Assembly: GCA_009801085.1 (NCBI GenBank)
Contig: VNWV01000003.1
Span: 992,001-1,056,000, forward strand
Source: Lasiodiplodia sp. COLG20
Taxonomy: Eukaryota; Ascomycota; Dothideomycetes; Botryosphaeriales; Botryosphaeriaceae
Length of the DNA: 64,000 bases
Direction: 5' to 3'
Of this stretch, positions 45,645-57,768 are shown piece after piece. A program made the position numbers and the translations under genes. Below the pieces are notes generated by a model. It was not told where the DNA came from and searched no databases. It worked only from the letters and a program-made list of their open reading frames with translations. How positions within the stretch are numbered: position 1 is the first letter of the stretch; every line of letters begins with the position of its first letter.

Positions 45645-48600
45645 TTAAAAACGCCACTGATCTATCCACCGTTCCATCATTGCAACATTTATTGGCTCTG
45701 AGCGATGCATTTCGTCACTCACCCCACGAGCTTGAGTTGTCTCGAACGGCACACTCATGTGATCCCCAACAGCTAGTCGGCGGAAAAACTCCAAGAGCTT
45801 GAGAGCTGGTTTGTTCTTTAAATCCTCTTCAGTGGGATCGCTAATGTTCTCAAGGGCCTTGATCCAGGCATCGAAGTCAACAGGCTTCACATGATAGCGT
45901 CTCTCGATTGGAGAGACCAGTGAGCTCCAGGAAACAGCATTCGGATTCACCAGGTGGAAGACGGCTGTGATGTGCTGTCCTTCACGCAGCCGACGAGTAC
46001 TAATCAATTCGCTCATAATCTTTGCGAGGCGATCCTGTTGACCGACTGTCAGTTTCATCCGTCTGAGAAGGGAATGGGAAGGCACAAACCACGGGTATCC
46101 AGTCAACCTTCATATCGCCGAGGCTTTGTGGGACCATCCCAATGGTCTTGGAAGTCATGATGAGTGACGGTACCCACTCCTGAGTATTCCACTGCCCCTC
46201 CTCGGACAAAGGTCCAGCAATCTGGCCTACACGATAAATCGTGCTTGGCACCCTCGCACGGGTAGAAGCGATGGTGAGAATCTGCTCTGCAATGTACTTC
46301 GACTCTCCATATCCCTGTGGGAGAGAAACCCAGGGGTCTTGGATCGCAGTCTCTGGGATAGACCGGCCAATATTTGGGGTCCAGGCACCGACCGCAGCCA
46401 CGGAGGAGACGAAATGAATATGCGCGTTCCTTGTGCTTTGTTGACTGAAGTCAATCAATCGCCGAACGCCTTCAATGTGCGGATGCTCAAACGCTTCGAC
46501 TGGGTGGTTGAAGTTTACCATCCAAGCGTTGTGGATGATGGTGTCGACTGTTTGCAACAGAACCGCATATTGCTCGTGAGTGAGACCAAATCTGTCCGAT
46601 CCAAGATCGGCCTGGAGAAACTCGACACGATTTTCAAAGCGTGCAGCGATACCTCGTTCCTTGAAGTTTTGGAGCTGCTTCCGCTCCGAGTCTTGTGATC
46701 GGTTTAGGCAGTAAATCTTGGCGACGAGGGGATCTTGAAGAAGCTGGTGCAGCAAATAACAACCCAAGGACCCCGTAGAGCCAGTCAAGAGTACGGAGTG
46801 CGTCTTCAATTTGCCAGCATCTGCGCCATCCGTGTTTGGCTCGAAATTCCCGCTGGTGTACTTGTCGATGAGTGCCCGGATCGTCTTTAGCCTAGTAGAC
46901 TGGTTGTATGCGAGCAATTGCTCCACAGATCCTTTGTTACTAGAGAAATCATGAATGAACGCCGCCAGGCCTTCGGGGTTTTCACAAGAATAGAGCGCCT
47001 GAGAGTTGATAGACCTGCAATCTCGGTCAGCGTTGAGTGCGCGGATCATGCTTCGCACAACGTTGCTAAGCCGCAGGATCTGGAGGGAATCAAGTCCTTG
47101 TGATGCGAAGTCTTTTTGCTGGTTTACTTGCTCGAGAGGTAGTCCGGTAATAGTTGAGATGGCTTGGACGATGTTCTTCAGGATCTCGGCCATGCTTGCG
47201 TTCCTGGGCATCTTTAACAAGAGGATATCTTCGGACTGCTCATACAGCGAATTGATTTCGTTTTCGTAATCTTCCAGTACTGCTCGTCTTCGAAGTGTTC
47301 CCTTGGGGGTCGCCTGAAGTGGTTTCGTCTTGGAGGCGACGGCAATCCTATCTTTCGATATTTTCGCGTGTCCTGGGGCAATCTCATTCGCTTTCTCGAC
47401 GTAAGGCCAGATCTGGGTGATGAACTCGGTGGGAGATCCCGCATACCCCTCCCAGCAGGGTTCCACAAGGACAGCGACTTCAAATCTGCCTTGGCCCAAG
47501 ATCATGGCGCGGGAGATGAACGGGTGGCTTCGGATCACTTCCTCCATGGCACTTGGATTGAACTTCTCGCCATTGCGTAGCACAATCACATCATCAAGGC
47601 GGCCAATGAACCGCCAAAGATCCGGCTTGATTGGATGCTGCTCGTAGACATCATTTGTTCTGTAAAGCCGTTCTCCTGGAAACGTGTGGAATATGCCGTG
47701 GAAGTCGCGGTTCTCTCGTCTCGGGATGGTCAGCTCGTGCCTACCACTCTCAACGGGTCGCATCTCGATACCGTATGCTGGTGCCCATTCAAAGTATTCC
47801 CAATCTTCCGAGTTCTCCTGGATCAGGCTTACGAGTAGCCCTGTTTCCGTGCTTCCCATGATGTTCTGTAGATTCATGTGCTGGCTGAGTAGATTCCCCG
47901 CATCCCTCGGGAGAGGTGCCCCGCCAATGAAGACGGTATGAAATCTTTTCAGCACACCGATGCCTTTTTCAGTCGAGCTTAGCTCTTCTAAAATCGAAGC
48001 AGCGATGATAGCAGTAGGCTTCACAGCGTTCGTGGTATCCAGAATGCTTTCCAACAGACTCGGAGTTATCGGCATGTCCGGGCCTTGCATAAAGGGATTA
48101 TTGTGGAATATTGACTCAATAATGGCCATGATACCCATCATATGAAAGTATGGACTCGTCGCTAGGAAGAAATGGCCTTTGGCCGCGCCACTTGGGAATG
48201 CTGCAGTTCTTCTCTGCGGAATAGGCAAGCGATTGAACCAATCGAGAGTACCAAAATACCCATGGGTGAGACGGACTGGCTTTGGTAAACCTAACCTTAT
48301 CAATTGAAGTACATCTCAAGGTCAGTTACGTTCACATACCTGTCGTCCCAGAGCTCTGGATGACAACAACCACATTGTCCTCGACGTCGCGGAATGTCTT
48401 GTCGAATGGAAATGTTTTGATCGGACTCAGCATCGTCTCGATGTCAGGTACCTCCAGGATACGGAGATCTGACAGTGAAGCCTCAAGATCTCGAATGAAA
48501 GATTGGCGTTCAATGCTGTGGAAGATCGTAGAACATTTTGTTGCTTCCAGAATGTGTTTGGAAGCCGCGACAGAATTCTTTGGGGAAAGGAAGCAGGCCT

Positions 48601-48935
48601 GTTCAATTTGGAGTCAGACAACTCAATTCCCCAGAAAGATGTCACTTGAAGGCAGGAATGCATACAGTTTTTCCGGTCTTCATACAGGCGAGCAAAAAAA
48701 TAGCATATCGGATGTCGTTGGCACCGATATAGGTCAAACATTCTTGATCTTCAGAGGTTTCAGAATGGCTATGGATGAACCAAGACAGATGATTGACAGC
48801 GTTGGCCAAATGTTTCATAGAGACCTTCTTCCATTCGCTTGGCAGACCAGAATCGGCGGGTGCCAAGCAAAACAATTGGTCAGGGCTGCGATCCGCGAGG
48901 TCATCTACAACGTTGCATAGCAGCCGTTTCTGCAT
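45645..48935 (-). CDS. NRPS-like adenylation-thiolation-reductase enzyme (carboxylate reductase type), 1,039 aa
   Basis: Four exons: 48935-48666, 48598-48340, 48290-46090 and 46034-45645; all joins keep frame. Adenylation domain (about 1-560): VVIQSSGTTGLPKPV (A3), NIMGSTETG (A5), GERLYRTNDVY and WRFIGRLDDVIVLRNGEKFNP (A7/A8). Thiolation domain (about 580-660): FASQGLDSLQILRL, with Ser as the phosphopantetheine site. C-terminal thioester-reductase domain: VLLTGSTGSLGCYLL (NADPH Rossmann motif), HNAWMVNFNHPVEAFE, HFVSSVAAVG and YGESKYIAEQIL (Tyr/Lys pair). There is no condensation domain. Such enzymes activate one carboxylic acid, load it on the carrier arm and release it as an aldehyde (or alcohol). 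The substrate cannot be read by eye. Neighbours (bZIP, HET, DUF6536 membrane protein) suggest a small metabolite locus, but no other tailoring enzyme is adjacent. Confidence 0.9.
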
Positions 48936-49679
48936 ATTTGAAGATCGGAAATCTCAAGGTGGTTCTATCAAACGAGGAAGGTTTAGAATCAAAGGAGAAG
49001 CAAAACTGCGCGAGAGAGGCTTTTAACTTCTGCGCCTTTGGCAGTGAAGAGCGTGTCTCCGCAAACAGTCATCACTCAGACCCTATGGCTATTATTGGCT
49101 CGGATGGCGATGTGCAAGTACATCTAAGCATCTACGGCGCCGTCCTCCGCTTTCCCCCCAGGAAGTGCGGGGAATCCGGGCTTCCCGGAACGTGACGGGG
49201 ATGTCATTTGGCTTCCCCGAGAGCTTGTGCCACATCATCGCAAACCGGGGGTATTTCGGATTGTTCAATACTAGCATCAGTGCGCACCCCATGATCAGCG
49301 GGGGACAAGCTCTCTGGGAGCGATCGGATAGAGGGAATTTTGGGGCCAAAGAGAGTACGAGAGCTCCGTCGAAATCTGTTTGGGGATAAATATCGCCTCC
49401 AGTTCGTGCAACGATTCTGTTGTCAATTTTGCCGGAGAGCCATTAACCAACTTGCGCGTTTATTCATGCTATCTGTGACTTCTGGTAACGGTGATACTTT
49501 TCCAACCCATATATAAATAGCACGGAGCATGGCAATTGGTAGCGAAGCCACTCCTCACGTAAGAGCGCTTGCAGTCCGGATAATTCTCAAGGTCATTTTC
49601 TACTTCAACTATTTCCGCTAGATGATGCAAGCTGGAGACATGATGCTGCTGCTTTATTGAGTTTTTGTCATGGTAATAG
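48936..49679. other. Intergenic region upstream of the NRPS-like gene
   Basis: About 740 bp with no supported gene. It holds the promoter of the minus-strand NRPS-like gene on its left and the 3' end of the DUF6536 gene on its right. Confidence 0.45.
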
Positions 49680-52337
49680 CTATGCATACATCTTTCCAAC
49701 AGTCGGGCTATCCACCTCGTCGTTCGAAAATGAGCAGTGGCCAATATTTTCTCCATCACCATTTACGACTTTCGAGACAACTCCCCACTTCACAGGCAAT
49801 AGCTCAGATGTACCCTGAGGCACATGGCAGGCTGCCGCCATGGCCATGCTGCAGCTGCCAGCCATCGGAATACCCGGTGCCAATCTCCAAACCCCAAAAG
49901 CGATAGCGAAACCCATGACAGTGACAAGGATTGCAATAGTAATGAGCATACCCAAGGGGGAATAGCCGCAAGTAATGACGTCTGGGTCGCCATGCGTGTA
50001 GCCCAAGTTAAAAGTTCCTCCAATGCCGTTTCTTCCCTTGATTTGTACAAAGAAGATAGTTTGAGAAATCATCCAGTGCAGCAGTATTGAAAGACATAGA
50101 AGTGGGATGCCCAGTCTGTAAGGTAGTTGCAAAAAGTACGTCGTTCTCTGTTCCTGGCTGCGTCTTTGAGATACGCGTAGGCCTCGTCTCCGTTGTCCGT
50201 AATGATTCCACTCGGTAGCCAGGGCCATGCTCGTAAACAGACTGTTTAAGACGAAGTATAAAAATGAGAGAAGTAATTGCGGTAAGTTGGCAATGAGCAC
50301 CGTCTGAATTACAGCCGCATTCCCACTTGTTGCAACCTTCCATCCGTTGATTAGTGTTTCTGATAGTACGGCGCCAATCCCCATCTTCCAGACTGATTTT
50401 GCAACATCATGCTTTCGTAGATCAGACATAGCATAGGAATATAAGCCAATAATAGCCACAAAAGCGGTGATCAGCCTGTTCACAGTAAGTGACTGTTCCC
50501 ACAGAATGGCAGACTTCACTTACAAAAAGCTGCAGACAGCCCACCGACGCTTTCTGACTGCCATGTACCGCCTTTGTCTCATATCCGTGAAAGACTTCGC
50601 AAATTCAATAGGGACATATCGGCTCGGGTTGGAGTTCTCGTCACAAATCGGAAAAAGTCCCATGACAGAGGTGGAACTTTCCTCATAGCAAAGGTTCCTG
50701 CCGACTCCATGGCTCCGCATATCTCTCCGGTGAACGACCTCTGTCCAGGACCAGAGACAAAGTCCGCTACTTGCCTCGTCGGGCCGGTTGATGAAAGACG
50801 CCATCGCGTCTCCAATCGTGATGAGAGGGTCTTCCTTGATGGTCCGTATGGCAGCAATGATGGCAATCAGTTTGACAAGATTGAAAGTGGCAACCGTAAG
50901 CAAGAACGGCAGTCCGACGTTCAAAGCGCACTCTCCCGGCATCTCCTCACTCAAGCAATAGTCGATGTCGAAGCCTGCAACGATCCACCGCTGCGCACCA
51001 TGATATTTCTCCCAAGCTGCCTCAGCCGTACAATTGGATAGCCCGCACGACCGAGTTTGCAAAGCAAACGCGGAGCCATTCTGAGAGCATATCCAGTCGA
51101 AATATGTAGCGTCCCAATTCCCGACGAAGGTTTGTGACCACGAGACGGCTGCGTACAGCGAGGAATTGCTGCAGGAGACCTTTTGCAGTGATCCGGTCCT
51201 GATGGCTTGGGAATTCTGGGGACCGCAGTCCACCAGCGGGATAGGGCGAGCTGGACATCGCAGATTGTCATAATCCTCTAAATCTGAGATATGTCTAATG
51301 AAAGTGAGGTTTTCAAGAGGCGAATTCGACGCCACGAGAATCAGGTTTCGGCGATCCGTCAATAACGGCTTGGCATATTCTCGTATGCATTCATCTTTTT
51401 CCAGTCGTTTGAATGGGCCGTCTTCTCCCTCCATGGCGAGATTGCGGATATCGTGAGCGTCGGTGTCGTGAGTCTTGTAGTTCTCCGTTTCATTGATGGT
51501 TCCGTTAGGCAGGCGGATGGTAAATTTCCCAGATGGGGGAGTTGAGAAAAGGTCCTGATCAAAGTCTGCGCCGGTCGCAAAGCCTTCATTGGCAAAGTAT
51601 ACGTCATAAGAGTACGCTATAGTGGATGTGTAGAAGGTAGAGTTGTATCTGATGAATTAATCAGTAGGGGATACTCGGTCTTCACCAAATTAACTCACAG
51701 TAAATGAAATGGAATTGAAGACAGGCCCAAGATGGCCCAGACCAGGAACTTGCGGCATTGGATCTTCCGGAAGTTGCGAAAATTCGGGACTCCAATGTGA
51801 AGCCAGAAGCCTTCTGAGTGAGCTTTGTCCACTTCTGTGCGTGTTGGGGCACTAAGACATTGCAAACAATAATTACTCCCGCCCAGAACGAGAGAACTCA
51901 GGACGTTGATTCCCAAGTGGATCCAAGTACCGATGCGTTTGATTCTCTCGCAATCTCCGATAATGAGCGGACCGAAAAATTTGCCACTCTGCTGCCGGAC
52001 AGGGTGGATGAAAGCGACGACTATGACGGAAATATTGAGCAAAAGAACAAAAGCTGACAAGGCTGCGGCGCATCTTACGCCAGCTCGCCAGCCTTGTCGG
52101 GAAAGGTCACTTAAGCCAAGTCGTTGTGCAACAGGTCGCCAAAAAGTGAGCAGCATTTTGGATCTCGGTCCGTTCTGAGTTCCATCGGTGTCGTGGAACT
52201 CAGGCTGATCGGTATCTGATATGCGAGCATAAGAGTCTGTATCTCTGGAACACGCCCAATGATTTCCCAAATTAGCACGCGAAGAAAATGCAGATCTTTG
52301 GCAACTAAACTCACCCTGAGTCAAGACGACTTGGCAT
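49680..52337 (-). CDS. DUF6536-type polytopic membrane protein, 829 aa
   Basis: Four exons: 52337-52315 (only 23 nt), 52244-51699, 51648-50524 and 50475-49680, all in frame. The short first exon encodes MPSRLDSG. After a polar N-terminus comes WRAGVRCAAALSAFVLLLN, a membrane segment, then the family's signature block: GDCERIKRIGTWIHLGINVLSSLVLGGSNYCLQCLSAPTR and IGVPNFRNFRK, GLSSIPFHLLYNS. A Cys-containing, multiply N-glycosylatable extracellular region follows (NETEN, NLTF, NSSL, NGSA, NCTA), then about five more membrane segments and the conserved tail GSCSMAMAAACH, PVKWGVV, GHCSFS. The family is widespread in ascomycetes, with no established function known to me. It sits beside the NRPS-like gene on the same strand. 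A transport or sensing role would be speculation. Confidence 0.85.
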
Positions 52338-54853
52338 GATCGCGATAAGTAGAATAAGAGTGTTAGTACGCGAAAGAGAATATAGATCCACCAAACGAAA
52401 CAAAGGCTACAGACGTATTTGAACAAAGTTTTCCCCGTTGTACGGCTTTGGGGGCCGCGATTCTGTCTCGTATATTGACGTCATAGAGAGGTGCAACTGC
52501 TGAAATGGATTTGCCAAGGTTCGTAACAGGTGACCTGCATATCGTCTCCCACCGGTCGGAACATCCTTCATTATCCCCGAACACACCCAAGTATCGATTT
52601 ATCATTGAACCTGGATGACACTTTAGAATTTCAAGAGAAAAAAAAGGATCAGGATTCCAAGAATATAAGGAGAGCCCTGGGAGCTACAAGCGAGGGGCAA
52701 AGTTTCGCGTGCTATATATTTGTTCCGGACCCTGTCAATACACTAGGGTTGCCTAGCTTATGCATGTTGTATCGCAACTACCAAAAAGAAAGACCGCCCC
52801 CACGTTTTGCTACTGTTTTTGTTGGCTAGGGCTGGCGGCTCCGCCAGGTGCTGACGTGTACTTTTTCCCTGAGAAGATTCCAACCAACCCGTGACATCTC
52901 GCAGTGCGGCATTCCAGCCCTCAAGGTGACAAGTAGCATTTTCAAACTTATTCAAGTGGCATTTCCCATTTACATGACGATAGGTGCTACTAAAAGTATG
53001 AGCACTGAACATACCTAGGCTTGGAAAGCCTTTGAAGTAGGGATTAGGTAGCTTGTAGCGGATTGCAGGCATTCGGGGCACGAACAAGAATGCAAGGGGG
53101 AGTAGTGGGTCCTATTCAGGTTGCATAAGTGCGAACGCTTCTGGTGCTGAATTATACGCGACAGCTAAGGCATGCGACGACAGGATTATACCTGACTACA
53201 TCATCGCACAGTACAACGCAAAGAGCGCGACAAGAATCCTGAAGAAGATATACGGTGATGCCACGTAAATTGTTTTGCGATCTCCGATGAGAATCCGATA
53301 ACTGAGTTCTCTAAGCAGGCACGTGTTGAGCCATCGGCGGAAAGCTCGGATGATGAATAAGTGAGGCTTCAGCGCGTTGACCATTGAGGTAAAATTACTT
53401 CGGTCTATCCGACGTTCGACCTTGATGTGGCTTCGGGCCTATATCACTTTTTCCTAATGCTGATACCGCGACCAAATATGTTGATCAATTCCGAATAGCG
53501 AGAACATGGCAAAGTCTAGATTGCCAAGTTCCAGTCCCTCCCACTCATATACGCGCTCTGTGCCCGGTGATCAAATTAGGGTTTCGTTCAGTACTGGAGG
53601 CCCTCGAGTCGAGGTACAATCGTGGTATCAGGGGAAACATGATGACCAATCCCTATTAATAGGCGGTGGATCACAGTCGTACATACTGTGCACATCGGCC
53701 AATCGTGTGCCGTGCTGTACGATTAATCGGAAAAAGCAGAGGCCATGACGAGAGCAGAACGTCGAAATCCCATTCAGCTATGCAACACAAACAGAAGTAT
53801 GGCCGAGAAATCACCAACCATTGCTATCAACACGAGAAGAGGATAATCTTGGCTCCATCCCGTTTAGTCTTTGGCACCTGAGCACTACTGGAGACTTGAT
53901 ATGCCAGAATCATCCAATGATATTGTTACTATGGAGCTTTAAAAGCACCGCAGTATTGTGAGTCTTTCACTGGATGATGACACAGGTGCTGCGTCGCAAC
54001 TGTTCCGACGCTCGGACTGAATCCGAGTTTTCCGACAGACGGATTGAGAACCTCAGGCATCAACCACAAGTGGTGAAACTCGATTGAACAAGTATATGTA
54101 AAGCAAGCGAGCTTGATTGTAGATTTTATGGTGAAGTGTATGGTGTGGTGTCCTTTGTGGATACTGTTTGTCGTTCTGAATCGAGGGGCATGGTAAGACA
54201 CAAGCGGAGTTGGCGGGAGCATCCAGCAGAGGGGGCCTGGCAGCACGTTCGGACCAAGGACGGGTACATTTTAGCGCGGCGTGCAAGTGGCTTCAATTGT
54301 TCCAGTACACCGCCGAGTAGTAGTATGCACACGGTCGGGCTGCCCCGCAAGGCACGCCTTTCCCGGCCCTATCCCCGATCCCAGCTTATGGCTTGCGCCC
54401 CTTTCTCGCCAGCCCTACGATCATCCTGTCAGCCTTGTGGTATCTCTTATCTTTTCCTTCGTCCCTAGTCTATCTATCCGGCACCCTAACCACTCTATCA
54501 AACTTCACGTGTCGAAATCTCGACGACCTACGCGGAGAACTTCGATCACGGTTGTTTTATGGAGTTTCTGTGACTCCCTTGTGGACACTCGTATTCACGT
54601 TCCGTCGTGAACCATGAACTATGATGCGAGCTCGCCGATCAACTCGTAAACAATCCGTCCGAAGCAACCGTTAGTCCCCACAATCGCAGCCCTACGCTCA
54701 CAGCCCTGCCCAGCACCGCCGTCTAAAAGGGGCGACGACGAGGTATAAAGGAACTTCAGAATAATCCTCTAAATCCAGCATCAACAGCCTCAATCACGCC
54801 TCAGCAAACTCAAAGCCTCTCGTTCTACTCCGAACCCAGCCCACCCGATCAAA
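52338..54853. other. Gene-free interval, 2.5 kb
   Basis: No supported gene. Short frames on both strands lack motifs. The right end contains the promoter of the Alt a 1-like gene. Confidence 0.45.
54744..54750 (+). promoter_or_regulatory. TATA box of the Alt a 1-like gene
   Basis: TATAAAG lies 104 nt before the ATG at 54854, with a C/A-rich leader ending GATCAAAATG, a strong fungal start context. Confidence 0.5.
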
Positions 54854-55303
54854 ATGAAGTTCTTCGCCGCCACCGCCCTCTTCGCCGGCCTCGCCGTCGC
54901 CGCCACCTCCGTCAAGGTCACCGACATCGCCATCCGCGACAACGATGGCCTTCAGTCCGTCTCCTTCAAGGCCGACGGCCTCGAGTGCAGCCAGAACGAC
55001 GCCGCCGCCCTCGCCAACAACGGCGCCCACGCCTGCGCCGACAACAGCTTCACCTTCTCCGTCGAGAAGAACGGTGCGTCTGACTACCAGCTGTGGCTCC
55101 ACAAGAAGGTCGACGGTGATGTGTAAGTCCCTGCCTCCCCGTTTCTTTCTCCCAGAGAGCGGCTTCGCTGATGACGTGGCGTCAATAATAGCCGCGGTCT
55201 CAACGGCGGTGCCAAGGCCCCCGTCTACTGCCACGCTGGTGGCAACGGCCAGAACGACCTCGCCTGCACCCAGACTGGCGACCTCTCGATCGAGCTCCAG
55301 TAA
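54854..55303 (+). CDS. Small secreted Alt a 1-like protein, 126 aa
   Basis: Two exons, 54854-55122 and 55192-55303, joined across a 69-nt intron (GTAAGT..AATAG). Signal peptide MKFFAATALFAGLAVAA. The mature protein of about 109 residues has four cysteines (LECSQN, HACADN, VYCHAG, LACTQ). Their spacing, with YCHAGGNGQNDLAC near the end, matches the Alt a 1 beta-barrel family of secreted fungal proteins: the same CxAGGNGxxDxxC element and a first Cys pair bracketing a NNG turn. Members are allergens or plant-interaction proteins in several Dothideomycetes; the role here is unknown. Very strong C-ending codon bias and a TATA box suggest high expression. The family call rests on this motif and the cysteine layout. 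Confidence 0.78.
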
Positions 55304-55783
55304 GCAGATATTCGTCTGTCGTCATTTGTCGAGGGCCCCCGATGCCGACTTTGTGAGTGTTGGGACTGTCATCTGTACGATTAGCGATGTATACTTCAGC
55401 AAATAATGTTCAAGACATTTTGAACCACAAACACGGCTCCTGCATTGCGATGATACATAGCAATGACGACACTTCAACAGGCCACGCTAAAGTGAGCTAG
55501 TATCTAGGCGCCATGGAGTCCACACAAATGGGGTTGCGTGGACTGAAGGAGTCACAAAGAGGGTCTGATTCAAGCTTGAGAGGCTAGATGGTACTTAGAA
55601 GGTCGAGCGATTACCTCACCACAATGTGCCTTGGAGAACAAGAAGGTATCATTCATGTATCGTGTATCGAAAACCACGTCAAAGCTGATTTACACAACTT
55701 CGAAATGCTCTAGAGCCCCTTCTTTCCGAGTAGACGAAGCTATCGCCCGGACACGAATGTATAGGGATTCAACGATCACAGCA
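55304..55783. other. Convergent intergenic spacer
   Basis: About 480 bp between the Alt a 1-like gene and the 3' end of the minus-strand oxidoreductase. No gene seen. Confidence 0.45.
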
Positions 55784-57301
55784 CTAATTAACCACCACTG
55801 GATCTTGTATGGCCGTAGGCCAGTCGTTGTAGCCCTCATCGACCGTCTCGTACGGCCCATAATTGACATTTCCACCCCGGTCGTTCACAGCAAAATCGAT
55901 GCCCAGTTTAATCCGGGTGATCAAGTCCTTGACCCTTTTAGCTACGCATTCTACATAAGAGAAGAGCATCAGGAACTTACCGGATTACAGATGAAAGGAC
56001 GAGAAAACCCGATGAGATCGATCTTCCCCTCCTTGACCAGCGCTTCCGCCTCTTCAACCGTGTACTCATGATTGACCATGAGCATGGTGGCGCTGCCAGG
56101 ATACTTGACGAGGTGGCCGTACTGCTGCAAGGGCTCGTAGCCTGGCGGCAGCTCCTTCCCTGCTGGGCGTGGTTGCGGCTTGAAGAAATCGTCTTCCGCC
56201 CTGCTCACATCGCAGCCGCGCCGCGAGAGGTTGATGAAGGCCAGCTTCCGCGCCACAATCTCCTTGATCAGATAGTCATACGTTTCTGAGAGCTCTTCGT
56301 ACGACACTGTTGTGTCATTGTAGTCGTCGGTAGGGCAGATCTTGATGCCGACTTGCCGAGGGCTTCCCCAGCCGTCGATGACGGCGTCGAGCACTTCCAG
56401 CACGAACCGGCATCGGTTCTCCACCGAGCCACCATACGAGTCGGTGTGTATGTTGCTGTGGCTGTAACAGCGGAAAGTCAGTACGTTTTCCCCTCTTCCA
56501 AGATTAGAATGGATACTTACGAGCAAAGGAAGTTGTGCAACAAATAACCACTGATTGGTAACGATGTCAGAAATCCGAGTGAACTTCTATTTCTTTGCCT
56601 TGTACTCACCCTTGAGCCAGAAGCTCGATACCGTCAAAGCCAGCTTCTTTGGCAAGTTTGACAGACGTCCTGTACTGCTCAATGATAGCGCTCGGATCTT
56701 CAATCTCGGTAATGTTCTCTGTATGTCCCTAATCCCAGGTCGTCATATCTCAGAATACATAAACTCGAAAGAAGACTACACTCTTCAACTGGGGGATACT
56801 CACGGGGTGCCCTTCCAAGAGCCGGTACTTGCCGCCTTCTGCTTTTACCCTGGACGGCGCCAAAACCGGATACCCAGTGTTCTTCAGCATCGGCATGTTC
56901 TCATTTTGAATGCGTCCTGCACATCAACACATATGTCAGACGGAGGAGCCATCAGAAATTGCAATCACTACTGGATACTTATTACCAGGATGCCAGGGCT
57001 GGAAAAGAATCTTCCCACCCTCATTGTGGACGGCATCTGTAACTTTCTTCCAGGCTTGTGCGTGGCTCTTATCATACATCACGGGTGTATGAGGCCACTC
57101 GGCTCCATTCAGATACACAAAGGTTCATTCAGCAACTATGAGGCCCACACCGTCACGCGCTCGTGTGGCATAGTGCGTGACGGTGGCCTCGGTAGGCTTG
57201 TTGTTGTCGACGCAGCGGTTACGCGTCATGGCGCCCATGCAAATGCGGTTGCGTAGGGTTAGGGAGTCACCGAGTACGGTAGGTTCTAGCAATGAGAACA
57301 T
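55784..57301 (-). pseudogene. Old-yellow-enzyme-like FMN oxidoreductase, disrupted
   Basis: Exons can be followed from ATG 57301: 57301-56986, 56917-about 56804, then segments ending at 55981, and 55927-55784. Family landmarks are intact in order: NRICMGAMTRNRC, ATVTHYATRA, GLIVAE then TFVYLNGAEWP, GGKILFQPWHPGR, YRTSVKLAKEAGFDGIELL, TDSYGGSVENRCRFVLEVLDA, VGIKICPTDDYND, FINLSRRG, SMLMVNHE-like TMLMVNHEYT, LIGFSRPFICNP and VNYGPYETVDEGYNDWP. Two lesions break it: TGA at 57127-57125 (codon 59, where relatives have Gly after VAE), and one extra A in the stretch at about 56878-56890 that shifts frame within LKN-TGYPVLAP. Members reduce activated C=C bonds with NAD(P)H and FMN, so the ancestor did so. 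Decay seems recent because the rest is well kept. Confidence 0.78.
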
Positions 57302-57489
57302 GGTGTTGGGTAATCAGAGGGGTGGAACGAGTCAGAACGGAAATGGCAGAACCGGTAGAGTTGCTCGACCATAGATCATATTGCAACAACCTGTGCGAAC
57401 ATATAGTTTGAGAGAAAGTAATCAATGCCTTGATTACTATTCCCATCGGAGTGATTAGAAAAAAGTCGACAGCATTGCCTGCACTGTCA

Positions 57490-57535
57490 GCATTGTGCGT
57501 CGTCGGCATTGTCGGCATCGTCGGCAATGACGTCA
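57490..57535. promoter_or_regulatory. CRE-type palindrome and CGTCGGCAT repeats in a divergent promoter
   Basis: TGACGTCA (57528-57535), a perfect eight-base palindrome of the kind bound by ATF/CREB-class bZIPs, follows a run of 9-bp units based on GTCGGCATT/GTCGGCATC (about 57501-57527). It lies midway between the starts of the oxidoreductase (57301) and the cyclase gene (57769), so one element could have served both. Confidence 0.5.
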
Positions 57536-57768
57536 TGTGGGCAGGGTGCGGTGGGCGGAATATGTATTCCTACGCACCACGATCGCATCGAAAAGTTTAA
57601 ATCAGCCTCCAGATGCTAGTTTCTCTACTTCAGTTAGCTTCAGGTCCCCCTCTGCAATTGAATACATGAGTCAAAATCAGCTCAGACAGTAGGTAACAAG
57701 TATAAATAGCTCAAATCCTACACTCTTTGTCATGCATTCTTCCACAGATTCCTCCTCCGCGCTCCACA

